Source: an uncultured Burkholderiales bacterium
GTDB lineage: Bacteria > Pseudomonadota > Gammaproteobacteria > Burkholderiales > Burkholderiaceae_C
Assembly (NCBI GenBank): GCA_903887655.1
Contig: CAISQQ010000231.1
Location: 1-5,916 of the forward strand
Direction of reading: 5' to 3'
Length of the DNA: 5,916 bases
Under the pieces are notes generated by a model, which was not told the DNA's origin, searched no databases, and saw only the letters and a list, made by a program, of their open reading frames with translations. Every line of letters starts with the position of its first letter. Position 1 is the stretch's first letter. The position numbers and the translations under genes were made by a program. This document shows positions 1-5,720 of this stretch, in pieces.

Positions 1-53
1 ATGGTGCCCACGTTCACGTGAGGCTTGGTGCGTTCAAATTTACCTTTTGCCAT
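1..53 (-). CDS. tuf: Elongation factor Tu, N-terminal fragment (gene runs off the left edge)
   Basis: The minus strand from the ATG at 53-51 reads MAKGKFERTKPHVNVGT, the characteristic first 17 residues of bacterial EF-Tu; the next codon is cut by the window edge. EF-Tu is the cytosolic GTPase that delivers aminoacyl-tRNA to the ribosome. The fragment ends at the start of the first beta strand, before the GTP-binding P-loop, so no catalytic motif is visible. The start is supported by a GGAG Shine-Dalgarno at 64-61, 7 nt upstream. It lies 57 nt downstream of tRNA-Thr, in the tRNA-tuf arrangement known from many proteobacteria, so co-transcription with the three tRNAs is likely. Bacteria of this group often carry two tuf copies; which one this is cannot be told here. 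Confidence 0.95.
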   Translation of the reverse strand, partial: MAKGKFERTKPHVNVGT

Positions 54-60
54 TTTTCGA

Positions 61-64
61 CTCC
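61..64 (-). promoter_or_regulatory. Ribosome binding site of tuf
   Basis: GGAG on the minus strand, 7 nt before the tuf ATG. It sits between a T7 tract and an A-rich stretch, which should leave it unpaired. Confidence 0.75.
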
Positions 65-85
65 GAAAAAAACACTTGCGACTGT

Positions 86-97
86 GTGCCGAAGCAC
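86..97 (-). promoter_or_regulatory. Small UUCG-tetraloop hairpin in the tRNA-Thr to tuf spacer
   Basis: The minus strand reads GTGC-TTCG-GCAC, a 4-bp stem closed by C-G around a UUCG loop, which is a known very stable RNA tetraloop. The 57-nt spacer has two T7 tracts, one just after the tRNA-Thr CCA end (107-101) and one just before the tuf ribosome binding site (72-66). The hairpin could mark the boundary used when the tRNA is cut from the tuf message, or affect tuf translation. Neither role is shown by sequence alone; the stem is short. Confidence 0.35.
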
Positions 98-110
98 GTT
101 AAAAAAATAC

Positions 111-185
<75 letters not shown>

Positions 186-224
186 CAAACCACGAACGCC
201 TCAACCAACTTGACCGAAAAGTGT

Positions 225-298
225 TGGAGCGGGAGACGGGAATCGGACCCGCGTCATTAGCTTGGAAGGCTAAGGTTCTACCATTGAACTACTCCCGC
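225..298 (-). tRNA. tRNA-Gly (anticodon TCC)
   Basis: The minus strand folds as a cloverleaf with acceptor GCGGGAG/CTCCCGC, D arm GTTC/GAAC, anticodon stem TTAGC/GCTAA around loop CTTCCAA with anticodon TCC at 266-264, T stem GCGGG/CCCGT (one G-T wobble), discriminator T and encoded CCA (227-225). The U at position 73 is typical of bacterial tRNA-Gly. It decodes GGA and GGG. It sits 39 nt upstream of tRNA-Thr and 95 nt downstream of tRNA-Tyr, apparently in one transcript. Its T loop is TCCGATT, the same unusual form as in the neighbouring tRNA-Thr. Confidence 0.97.
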
Positions 299-323
299 AC
301 TAGAAAACAGATCTGCTTTGATC

Positions 324-346
324 ATCCGGTGACGCGGTCACCGGAT
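324..346. repeat. Perfect 10-bp inverted repeat between tRNA-Tyr and tRNA-Gly
   Basis: ATCCGGTGAC at 324-333 is the exact reverse complement of 337-346, separated by only 3 nt (GCG). In the tRNA transcript it would form a strong hairpin. It is not a canonical terminator: on the minus strand the T6 run (356-351) lies before the hairpin, not after it, and downstream genes need read-through. Possible roles are a processing signal in the polycistronic tRNA precursor, a protein-binding palindrome, or a dispersed repeat; the sequence does not decide. Confidence 0.7.
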
Positions 347-393
347 CGCTCAAAAAAGACATGTCCGCGCAAGCACTTTCATGACCATTTCGC

Positions 394-479
394 TGGTGGA
401 GGAGACTGGATTCGAACCAGTGTAGGCGTAAGCCAACAGATTTACAGTCTGCCCCCTTTAGCCACTCGGGCACCCCTCC
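394..479 (-). tRNA. tRNA-Tyr (anticodon GTA)
   Basis: An 86-nt class II tRNA on the minus strand. The acceptor GGAGGGG pairs with CTCCTCC with one G-T wobble, the anticodon loop contains GTA at 445-443, a long variable arm follows as expected for bacterial tRNA-Tyr, and the T arm is the normal ACTGG-TTCGAAT-CCAGT. Discriminator A and CCA (396-394) are encoded. It decodes UAC and UAU. It is the first gene of the tRNA-Tyr/Gly/Thr/tuf transcript, starting 12 nt after the predicted -10 box. Confidence 0.97.
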
Positions 480-491
480 GGCGAACCTCAT

Positions 492-523
492 AATATAGCA
501 CAAGACGACGGCTTTTGAGCCAA
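492..523 (-). promoter_or_regulatory. Probable promoter of the tRNA-Tyr/Gly/Thr-tuf transcript
   Basis: The minus strand carries an extended -10 motif TGCTATATT, with TATATT at 497-492 (5 of 6 matches to TATAAT) preceded by TGC. Transcription would start near 485, a few bases before the mature tRNA-Tyr 5' end at 479. The -35 is weak: TTGGCT at 523-518 has a 20-bp spacer, longer than usual, while CTCAAA at 519-514 has a 16-bp spacer but few matches. An extended -10 can compensate. A short inverted repeat (GGCT/AGCC, 510-521) overlaps the -35 region and could be an operator or chance. Confidence 0.6.
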
Positions 524-556
524 AAAGTTGGACTTTCCCGAACAAATTCAAGAAGC

Positions 557-587
557 TGCCCCAACATTGTTGTTTTGTGTGGGGGCA
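557..587. repeat. Imperfect inverted repeat between ung and the tRNA promoter
   Basis: TGCCCCAACA (557-566) and TGTGGGGGCA (578-587) pair at 9 of 10 positions around an 11-nt loop. It lies 45 nt beyond the ung stop on the minus strand and could end the ung message, but no T run follows (the next minus-strand bases are GCTTCTTG), so it lacks the second half of an intrinsic terminator. Confidence 0.35.
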
Positions 588-631
588 AGAGGGCGCTCAA
601 CGCACTCGGGCCAGGATCGAGTTCTGAGGGC

Positions 632-1423
632 TTAGAGCGACCAATCCCATTGAAGACCTTGGGCAGTTAGCCACGCTTGGGCGCTTGAGAAATGGCCACA
701 GCCAATAAAGGGGGCGGGTGCGCGGCGCGCCGACAAGGGCGAGGGGTGGTTCGATTCGAGCACCAAGATGGGCGTGCGGTAGGCCTTCGCCCACGCCTGA
801 ATGCTTGGGGCGTAGCGCTGTGCATGCGCGCCCCAGAGCATGAACACACAGGCGTTCGACGCCTTGAGCACCGATTCAAGCAAACGCTCGGTCAAGCCCT
901 CCCAACCCCAATGGGCATGGGAGGCGGGCAGGCCTTGGCGCACGGTCAAGCACGTGTTGAGCAAAAACACCCCTCGCTTGACCCAGGGCATCAAGGACGA
1001 TCGATCGGGACGCGGCACAGGCACCCCCACATCGCGGTGCAATTCTTCCAAGATGTTTTTAAGCGACGGCGGCGCCCGCACCCCAATGCCCACGGAAAAC
1101 GCCAAGCCCTCGGCTTGGTGGGCGCCGTGGTAGGGGTCTTGCCCCAAAATCACCACCCGAACCGACTGGGGCTCCAAGAGGGACAAGAGTCTGAGGGGTT
1201 GGGGCGGAAACACAGGGTGTAAGAGCTTGGACTCGTTGGCCAATTTGGCGTGCAATTGCTGCCCCAGGTCGGTCGCAAAAAAAGCGGCCACCTCGTCAGA
1301 CCAAGCGGGCTTGACCGCGTCGAGCCAAAATTTCTGCACTTGGGCTCGACTCAAACCCGTGGGCACCACCAAGCGAGGCAGTGTGTCACCGAGCAGTTCG
1401 CCTTGGGCTTCAGCACCGAGCAT
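632..1423 (-). CDS. ung: Uracil-DNA glycosylase, family 1
   Basis: The 263-residue product removes uracil from DNA, starting base excision repair in the cytosol. All family 1 motifs are present in order: the water-activating loop GQDPYHG (residues 94-100, catalytic Asp96), the uracil-binding LLNTCLT segment (154-160, with Asn156), the GWEGLT stretch (173-178), the DNA-intercalating loop HPSPLS (226-231, catalytic His226) and GCGHFS (241-246). It is about 30 residues longer than the E. coli enzyme, all at the N-terminus. The ATG at 1423 has no good Shine-Dalgarno, and an in-frame stop lies only five codons upstream, so the true start is this ATG or an internal GTG near residues 19-20. It follows trpC by 124 nt on the same strand without a visible terminator between them, so partial read-through from the trp genes is possible. 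The function is well supported; only the start is uncertain. Confidence 0.95.
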   Translation of the reverse strand: MLGAEAQGELLGDTLPRLVVPTGLSRAQVQKFWLDAVKPAWSDEVAAFFATDLGQQLHAKLANESKLLHPVFPPQPLRLLSLLEPQSVRVVILGQDPYHGAHQAEGLAFSVGIGVRAPPSLKNILEELHRDVGVPVPRPDRSSLMPWVKRGVFLLNTCLTVRQGLPASHAHWGWEGLTERLLESVLKASNACVFMLWGAHAQRYAPSIQAWAKAYRTPILVLESNHPSPLSARRAPAPFIGCGHFSSAQAWLTAQGLQWDWSL

Positions 1424-1495
1424 GGCAACAAGCCGCAGTCATGCACAGGCGCGTGGAAAGAGGCTGGGGCTCAGACGCAGACAGGCTCAACATGG

Positions 1496-1552
1496 TGGAT
1501 GGGTGGGTGGCTGGCTGGATCAATTGCAGGATTGGAAGATTGGAGGATTAGG
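1496..1552. repeat. Short tandem repeats between trpC and ung
   Basis: Positions 1496-1519 are six consecutive TGGN tetranucleotides (TGGA, TGGG, TGGG, TGGC, TGGC, TGGA). After 9 nt comes an 8-bp period: GGATTGGA (1529), AGATTGGA (1537), GGATTAGG (1545). The last copy overlaps the trpC stop codon. This looks like replication-slippage sequence at the operon end. It lies in the spacer ahead of ung, whose own promoter I could not identify here. Confidence 0.6.
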
Positions 1553-2390
1553 CTTTGGGGGCTTTTTTCGACTTGGGCGAAGCCGCACCCTTGTCCCCGC
1601 CAAGACCAAAAAGGCTTTCAAGGCCAAGACCGGGGTCTTCCTCGCGCATGAACGCCTCACCCACCAAAAAGGCCTGTACCCCAGCCTGGCGCATGAGAGC
1701 GACATCGTCAACACTTCGAATGCCACTCTCCGTCACCAGCAGCCGGTCCGCTCCCACCATGGCCCGCAAATCGATCGTGGTCTGCAAGTCGACGTCGAAG
1801 GTTTTGAGGTTGCGGTTGTTCACCCCAATCAAGGGGGTTTGAAGGCGAAGTGCGCGCTCCATCTCGTCCTGGTCGTGCACTTCCACCAACACCGCCATCC
1901 CCAGGTCGTGCGCGATCCACTCAAACTCCTTCATCTGCGCGTCGGTGAGACAAGCAGCGATCAGCAAAATGCAGTCCGCTCCAATGCTTCGCGACTCGTA
2001 GACTTGGTAGGCGTCGACGATGAAGTCTTTCCTGAGCACAGGCAAATGGCAAGACGCTCTGGACTGCTTCAACGCATCGATACTGCCCTGGAAAAACTGC
2101 ACATCGGTGAGCACAGACAAACACGCGGCGCCATACTCGGCATAGCTTTGGGCGATATCGGCGGGGATGAACGGGTCTCTGAGCACCCCTTTGGAGGGAC
2201 TCGCTTTTTTAACTTCAGCAATCACTGCGGAATGCCCGGCCGCGATTTTTGAGCGCATGGCAGCGACAAAATCTCGGGTGAGCACACGGCTGTGGGCATC
2301 CTCTTTGACCGCATCCAAAGGCTTCTTGGCCTTCAAGGCCTGCACCTCTTGGTGTTTGACGGCCACAATTTTGTCCAAAATATCACTCAC
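1548..2390 (-). CDS. trpC: Indole-3-glycerol-phosphate synthase (monofunctional)
   Basis: The 280-residue (beta/alpha)8-barrel enzyme converts carboxyphenylamino-deoxyribulose phosphate to indole-3-glycerol phosphate, the fourth step of tryptophan synthesis. Catalytic residues known from the family are in place: Glu59 and Lys61 in AEVKKASPS, Lys121 in RKDF, Glu170 in VEVHD, Asn191 in GVNNRNL, Ser222 in TESGI, and the phosphate-binding LVGEA near 242-246. There is no fused TrpF domain, unlike E. coli. The start is GTG at 2390-2388, supported by AGGAG at 2403-2399 with 8 nt spacing. Residues 264-280 form a Gly/Ala/Lys/Ser-rich tail that looks disordered and goes beyond the barrel. trpD lies 62 nt upstream on the same strand. 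Confidence 0.97.
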   Translation of the reverse strand: MSDILDKIVAVKHQEVQALKAKKPLDAVKEDAHSRVLTRDFVAAMRSKIAAGHSAVIAEVKKASPSKGVLRDPFIPADIAQSYAEYGAACLSVLTDVQFFQGSIDALKQSRASCHLPVLRKDFIVDAYQVYESRSIGADCILLIAACLTDAQMKEFEWIAHDLGMAVLVEVHDQDEMERALRLQTPLIGVNNRNLKTFDVDLQTTIDLRAMVGADRLLVTESGIRSVDDVALMRQAGVQAFLVGEAFMREEDPGLGLESLFGLGGDKGAASPKSKKAPKA

Positions 2391-2398
2391 GTCTTGCG

Positions 2399-2403
2399 CT
2401 CCT
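2399..2403 (-). promoter_or_regulatory. Ribosome binding site of trpC (decides the GTG start)
   Basis: AGGAG on the minus strand, 8 nt before the GTG. It is the clearest Shine-Dalgarno among the four trp genes and fixes the non-ATG start. Confidence 0.8.
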
Positions 2404-2452
2404 GTTTAGCTGTAGGGCTGGATGTCGCGGATTGCCTCACCACGCAGACCCC

Positions 2453-3481
2453 TTAGGCTTGTGCCCGAGTGTAGGCCAACCATTGATCGAGTTTTTGCCG
2501 GGCTTGACCGCTTTGGAGCACGGCTTGCGCTTTGTCCAAGCCGTCTTGGATGCTGGAGGCCACATTGGCCGCATACAAGGCCACCCCCGCATTGAAGGCC
2601 ACGATGTCGCTTGCAGCCCCGCCCTCACCGTCCAAGACGCCCAAGAGCATGGCGCGGGACTCCTCGGGGGTTTCGACCTTGAAAGCCCGCAAAGACGCCA
2701 TCCCCAGACCGTAATCTTCCGGGTGAATTTCGTACTCGCGGATGTCGCCGTCCTTTAACTCACCCACCATGGTCGCCGCCCCCAAGGACACCTCATCGAG
2801 GCCATCTTTGCCGTAGACCACCAAGGCATGCTCGGCGCCCAAGCGCTGCAAGGCACGCACCTGAATGCCCACCAAATCGGCATGAAAAACCCCCATCAAG
2901 ATATTGGGCGCATCGGCCGGATTGGTGAGCGGGCCCAAGATGTTGAAGAGGGTTCGCACACCGAGCTCTTTTCTGACGGGCGCCACATTCTTCATGGCCG
3001 GGTGGTGGTTGGGGGCGAACATGAAGCCCACGCCTGTGTCGGCAATGCTTTGTGCGATTTGTTCGGCATTCAAAAGGAAACTCGCCCCCAAACTCTCCAA
3101 CACATCGGCGCTCCCGCTCTTGGAGCTCACACTGCGGTTGCCGTGTTTGCTCACCCGCGCTCCCGCTGCGGCCGCCACGAACATCGCGCAAGTCGATATA
3201 TTGAAGGTGTGCGAGCCGTCGCCACCTGTGCCCACGATGTCGACCAAATGGGTGCGATCTTTCACGTGCACCTTGGTGGAGAACTCGCGCATGACTTCGG
3301 CCGCGGCCGTGATCTCGCCGATGGTTTCTTTTTTCACGCGCAGCCCGGTGAGAAACGCCGCACTCATCAAGGGCGACATCTCACCGGTCATGATCATGCG
3401 CATCAAGTGCAGCATCTCGTCGTGAAAAATCTCTCGGTGCTCAATGGTGCGTTGAATCGCTTGGGTGGGGGTGATGGGCAT
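2453..3481 (-). CDS. trpD: Anthranilate phosphoribosyltransferase
   Basis: The 342-residue protein transfers the phosphoribosyl group of PRPP to anthranilate, the second committed step of tryptophan synthesis. It is full length for a monofunctional TrpD. Visible motifs are the PRPP-binding GTGGDGSHTFNIST (84-97), KHGNRSVSSKSGSADVLE (112-129), the anthranilate-site NHHPAMKNVAPVRKELGVRT region (158-177, Arg170), RTLFNILGPLTNP (176-188), and the metal-binding GLDE (227-230). The N-terminal helices (about 1-75) match the dimerisation part of the family. There is no fused glutaminase domain; the separate trpG lies upstream. The ATG at 3481 has only a weak AAGAG-like ribosome binding site 8 nt before it, preceded by a T7 tract (3501-3495). 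That 77-nt trpG-trpD spacer holds two competing hairpins that may influence its expression. Confidence 0.97.
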   Translation of the reverse strand: MPITPTQAIQRTIEHREIFHDEMLHLMRMIMTGEMSPLMSAAFLTGLRVKKETIGEITAAAEVMREFSTKVHVKDRTHLVDIVGTGGDGSHTFNISTCAMFVAAAAGARVSKHGNRSVSSKSGSADVLESLGASFLLNAEQIAQSIADTGVGFMFAPNHHPAMKNVAPVRKELGVRTLFNILGPLTNPADAPNILMGVFHADLVGIQVRALQRLGAEHALVVYGKDGLDEVSLGAATMVGELKDGDIREYEIHPEDYGLGMASLRAFKVETPEESRAMLLGVLDGEGGAASDIVAFNAGVALYAANVASSIQDGLDKAQAVLQSGQARQKLDQWLAYTRAQA

Positions 3482-3519
3482 GGTCTGGGCTCTTAAAAAA
3501 ATGGTCTTGGCTCGCCAGG

Positions 3520-3563
3520 GACTTCAGCAAACCGCTGCTAAAGCCTGGGGGGGCGGCTTTAGC
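3520..3563 (-). promoter_or_regulatory. Two mutually exclusive hairpins at the trpG stop / trpD leader
   Basis: On the minus strand, arm A is GCTAAAGCC (3563-3555, containing the trpG stop TAA), arm B is GGCTTTAGCA (3545-3536) and arm C is TGCTGAAGTC (3529-3520). A pairs perfectly with the first 9 nt of B around a 9-nt C-rich loop. B pairs with C over 10 positions, two of them G-U, around a 6-nt loop. B cannot pair with both. A ribosome finishing trpG would cover A and leave B free for C. A T7 tract follows 18 nt after arm C, just ahead of the trpD start. The pairings are directly visible; any regulatory role is inference. Confidence 0.5.
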
Positions 3564-4215
3564 GCTGGTGCAAGAAATTATCCAACAAGGCATGCCCCGC
3601 TTGGCTGAGCACCGACTCGGGGTGAAACTGAACGCCTTGGATAGACAAGTGTTTGTGGCGCACCGCCATGATCTCGCCGTCTTCGCTCCACGCCGTGACC
3701 TCGAGCTCCTCGGGGCAGGTGCTGCGCTCAATGGCCAAGGAATGGTAACGGTTCACCGTCAGGTCTTGGGGCAATCCGTGAAACACCCCCACACCCCGGT
3801 GCTGGATCACCGAGGTCTTGCCGTGCATCAATTGCTGGGCGCGAACCACCCGACCCCCAAACGCCGCGCCAATGCTTTGGTGGCCCAAGCACACCCCGAG
3901 AATCGGAATCTTGCCGGCAAAGTGCTGGATGGCCGCCACTGAAATCCCCGCTTCATTGGGCGAACAAGGACCGGGCGAGATCACGAGCCGCTCAGGCGCC
4001 AAGGCCTCGATCTCCTCCAAGGTGATCTCATCGTTGCGCACCACCGTCACGCGCGCGCCGAGCTCTGCCAAGTACTGCACCACATTGAAGGTGAAGGAGT
4101 CGTAATTGTCAATCATGAGCAAATTGAAGCGCGACAGGCCCCTGGCGGCCTTCTCGTCCAACTCATAGCAGGGCAAGGCTCGAGCGGGTGGCTGTTTTTG
4201 GGAAGGGTTGGTCAT
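3559..4215 (-). CDS. trpG: Anthranilate synthase component II (glutamine amidotransferase subunit)
   Basis: The class I glutaminase subunit supplies ammonia from glutamine to TrpE. With the ATG at 4215 it has 218 residues: LLMIDNYDSFTFN (32-44), the oxyanion region SPGPCSP (80-86), the nucleophile loop GVCLGHQ (107-113, Cys109), the NRYHSL segment (155-160) and the catalytic HPES (198-201, His198 and Glu200). This start is chosen over the in-frame ATG at 4230 because GGGAG (4228-4224) sits 8 nt before it. Both starts lie at the trpE stop (4223-4221), so translation is probably coupled. The family normally starts at about LLMIDNYDSF, so roughly 31 extra N-terminal residues are present here. 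The same subunit type often also serves aminodeoxychorismate synthase (PabA) in folate synthesis. The operon position makes TrpG the primary call; dual use is possible. Confidence 0.95.
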   Translation of the reverse strand: MTNPSQKQPPARALPCYELDEKAARGLSRFNLLMIDNYDSFTFNVVQYLAELGARVTVVRNDEITLEEIEALAPERLVISPGPCSPNEAGISVAAIQHFAGKIPILGVCLGHQSIGAAFGGRVVRAQQLMHGKTSVIQHRGVGVFHGLPQDLTVNRYHSLAIERSTCPEELEVTAWSEDGEIMAVRHKHLSIQGVQFHPESVLSQAGHALLDNFLHQR

Positions 4216-4220
4216 GGTGT

Positions 4221-5720
4221 TCACTCCCATCCTTCTTCAACGAGTTCGCTCGCCCGTATCAGGGCGCGGGCTTTGTGCTCGGTCTCTTGCCACTCGAGCT
4301 CTGGCACCGAATCGGCCACCACCCCGGCAGCGGCTTGCACATGGAGGGTCTGGTCCTTGATGATGCCGGTTCGAATGGCAATGGCGACATCCATGTCGCC
4401 CGCGTAACTCAAATAACCACACGCCCCGCCGTAGAGACCGCGTTTGGTGGGTTCGAGCCGGTCAATGAGCTCCATGGCATGCACTTTGGGCGCCCCCGTC
4501 AAGGTGCCCGCGGGGAAGGTGGCTCTCAACACGTCCATGTTCGAGACCCCGTCTTGGAGGACCCCTTCCACATTGCTCACGATGTGCATCACATGGCTGT
4601 AGCGCTCCACCACAAAGGACTCGGTGACCTTGACCGTGCCGGTTTTGGCGATGCGTCCAATGTCGTTCCTGGCCAGATCAATCAGCATCACATGCTCGGC
4701 GCGCTCTTTGGGGTCGGCCAAGAGTTCGCGCTCGCGCGCCACATCTTCCTCGGGACTCGCCCCCCGCGCGCGGGTACCCGCCAGGGGCCGAATGGTGACC
4801 TTTTGCCCCTCGGGGGTGGACTCTTGGCGGACCAAAATTTCGGGTGACGCACCAACGACATGAAAGTCACCCAAGTCGTAATAAAACATGTAGGGGCTGG
4901 GGTTCAAGGCGCGCAAAGCACGGTACAAGGACAAGGGGCTTTGGGTGTAGGGCTTACTGAGGCGCTGGCCCACTTGCACTTGCATGAAGTCCCCCGCACC
5001 GATCAAATCTTTGGCCGTTTGCACCGCCTTCAAGTAATCCTCTTTGGCAAACTCACGGCGCACGCTGTGCGTGGCACTGGGCTTCAAAACCGGTGCACTG
5101 ACCGAGTAGCGCAACTGCTCTTTGAGCTGGCGAAGGCGTTTTTTGCCCACGCTGTAGGCGTCCGTGACACTGGGGTCGACATAGACCATCAAATAGAGTT
5201 TGCCTGACAAGTTGTCAATCACCGCCAACTCCTCGCACTCGAGCAAAAAGATGTCGGGGCAACCCAAGGTGTCGGGGGGGCAAGTTTTTTCGAGTTTTTT
5301 CTCCACATTGCGCACCGTGTCGTAGCCAAAGTAGCCTGCCAACCCGCCACAAAACCGCGGCATGCCTGGACGAAGCGCGACTTTGAAGGTGGCTTGGTAG
5401 GACTCAATGAAGGCCAAGGGGTCGCCTTGGTGGGTTTGCACAACCACGCCGTCGCGCACGACTTGGGTCACGGCCGACTCGCCAAAGCCGTGGCTCACCA
5501 AGTGGCCCCGCGCGGGCAGGCCAATGAAGCTGTAGCGACCAAAGCGCTCCCCCCCCACCACCGATTCAAGCAAGAAGCTGTAGCGACCCGCGTTTTGTGA
5601 ATGGGCCAACTTCAAATACAAGGACAGTGGGGTCTCGAGGTCCGCAAACGCCTCTTGCATCAAAGGGATGCGGTTGTAGCCTTGGGAGGCGAGGCTTTTG
5701 AATTCAAGTTCAGTGAGCAT
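4221..5720 (-). CDS. trpE: Anthranilate synthase component I (chorismate-binding subunit)
   Basis: The 499-residue protein converts chorismate plus ammonia to anthranilate, the first committed and feedback-controlled step of tryptophan synthesis, in complex with TrpG. The N-terminal regulatory domain carries LLES (50-53), and NPSPYMFY (273-280) is also present. Both correspond to the known tryptophan-binding feedback site, so the enzyme is probably inhibited by tryptophan. The chorismate-binding domain (about 225-490) shows RPLAGTRARG (311-320), ERAEHVMLIDLARND (339-353), the YSHVMHIVS segment (374-382), FPAGTLTGAPK (402-412), GGACGY (431-436) and AIAIRTG (446-452). The length is normal for the family. 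The ATG at 5720 has only a weak GAAAG-like ribosome binding site and directly follows a T6 tract. The stop overlaps the trpG ribosome binding site region. Confidence 0.97.
   Translation of the reverse strand: MLTELEFKSLASQGYNRIPLMQEAFADLETPLSLYLKLAHSQNAGRYSFLLESVVGGERFGRYSFIGLPARGHLVSHGFGESAVTQVVRDGVVVQTHQGDPLAFIESYQATFKVALRPGMPRFCGGLAGYFGYDTVRNVEKKLEKTCPPDTLGCPDIFLLECEELAVIDNLSGKLYLMVYVDPSVTDAYSVGKKRLRQLKEQLRYSVSAPVLKPSATHSVRREFAKEDYLKAVQTAKDLIGAGDFMQVQVGQRLSKPYTQSPLSLYRALRALNPSPYMFYYDLGDFHVVGASPEILVRQESTPEGQKVTIRPLAGTRARGASPEEDVARERELLADPKERAEHVMLIDLARNDIGRIAKTGTVKVTESFVVERYSHVMHIVSNVEGVLQDGVSNMDVLRATFPAGTLTGAPKVHAMELIDRLEPTKRGLYGGACGYLSYAGDMDVAIAIRTGIIKDQTLHVQAAAGVVADSVPELEWQETEHKARALIRASELVEEGWE

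Noticed and set aside
392..399. GCTGGTGG, identical to the E. coli Chi recombination octamer
   Set aside because: It is formed by the conserved 3' end of tRNA-Tyr including CCA; a single octamer match in an unrelated order carries no weight.
1410..1493. Minus-strand 27-codon ORF overlapping the ung start
   Set aside because: It has an ATG at 1493 and ends 14 nt into ung, which could suggest coupling, but no Shine-Dalgarno precedes it and the sequence lies in low-complexity repeats.
1227..2252. Plus-strand 341-residue open frame opposite trpC and the ung start
   Set aside because: It is a GC-driven shadow of trpC and ung on the other strand, rich in His, Arg and Gln with no recognisable domain, while trpC and ung have complete catalytic motifs.
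2828..3496. Plus-strand 222-residue open frame opposite trpD
   Set aside because: Composition (His-rich, no motif) and full overlap with a complete trpD mark it as an antisense shadow.
5281..5302. Two A6 runs in the trpE coding strand as a programmed frameshift site
   Set aside because: The AAAAAAC heptamer is not in the frame needed for -1 slippage, and trpE is intact with a normal C-terminus. The runs simply encode Lys-Lys and Glu-Lys.
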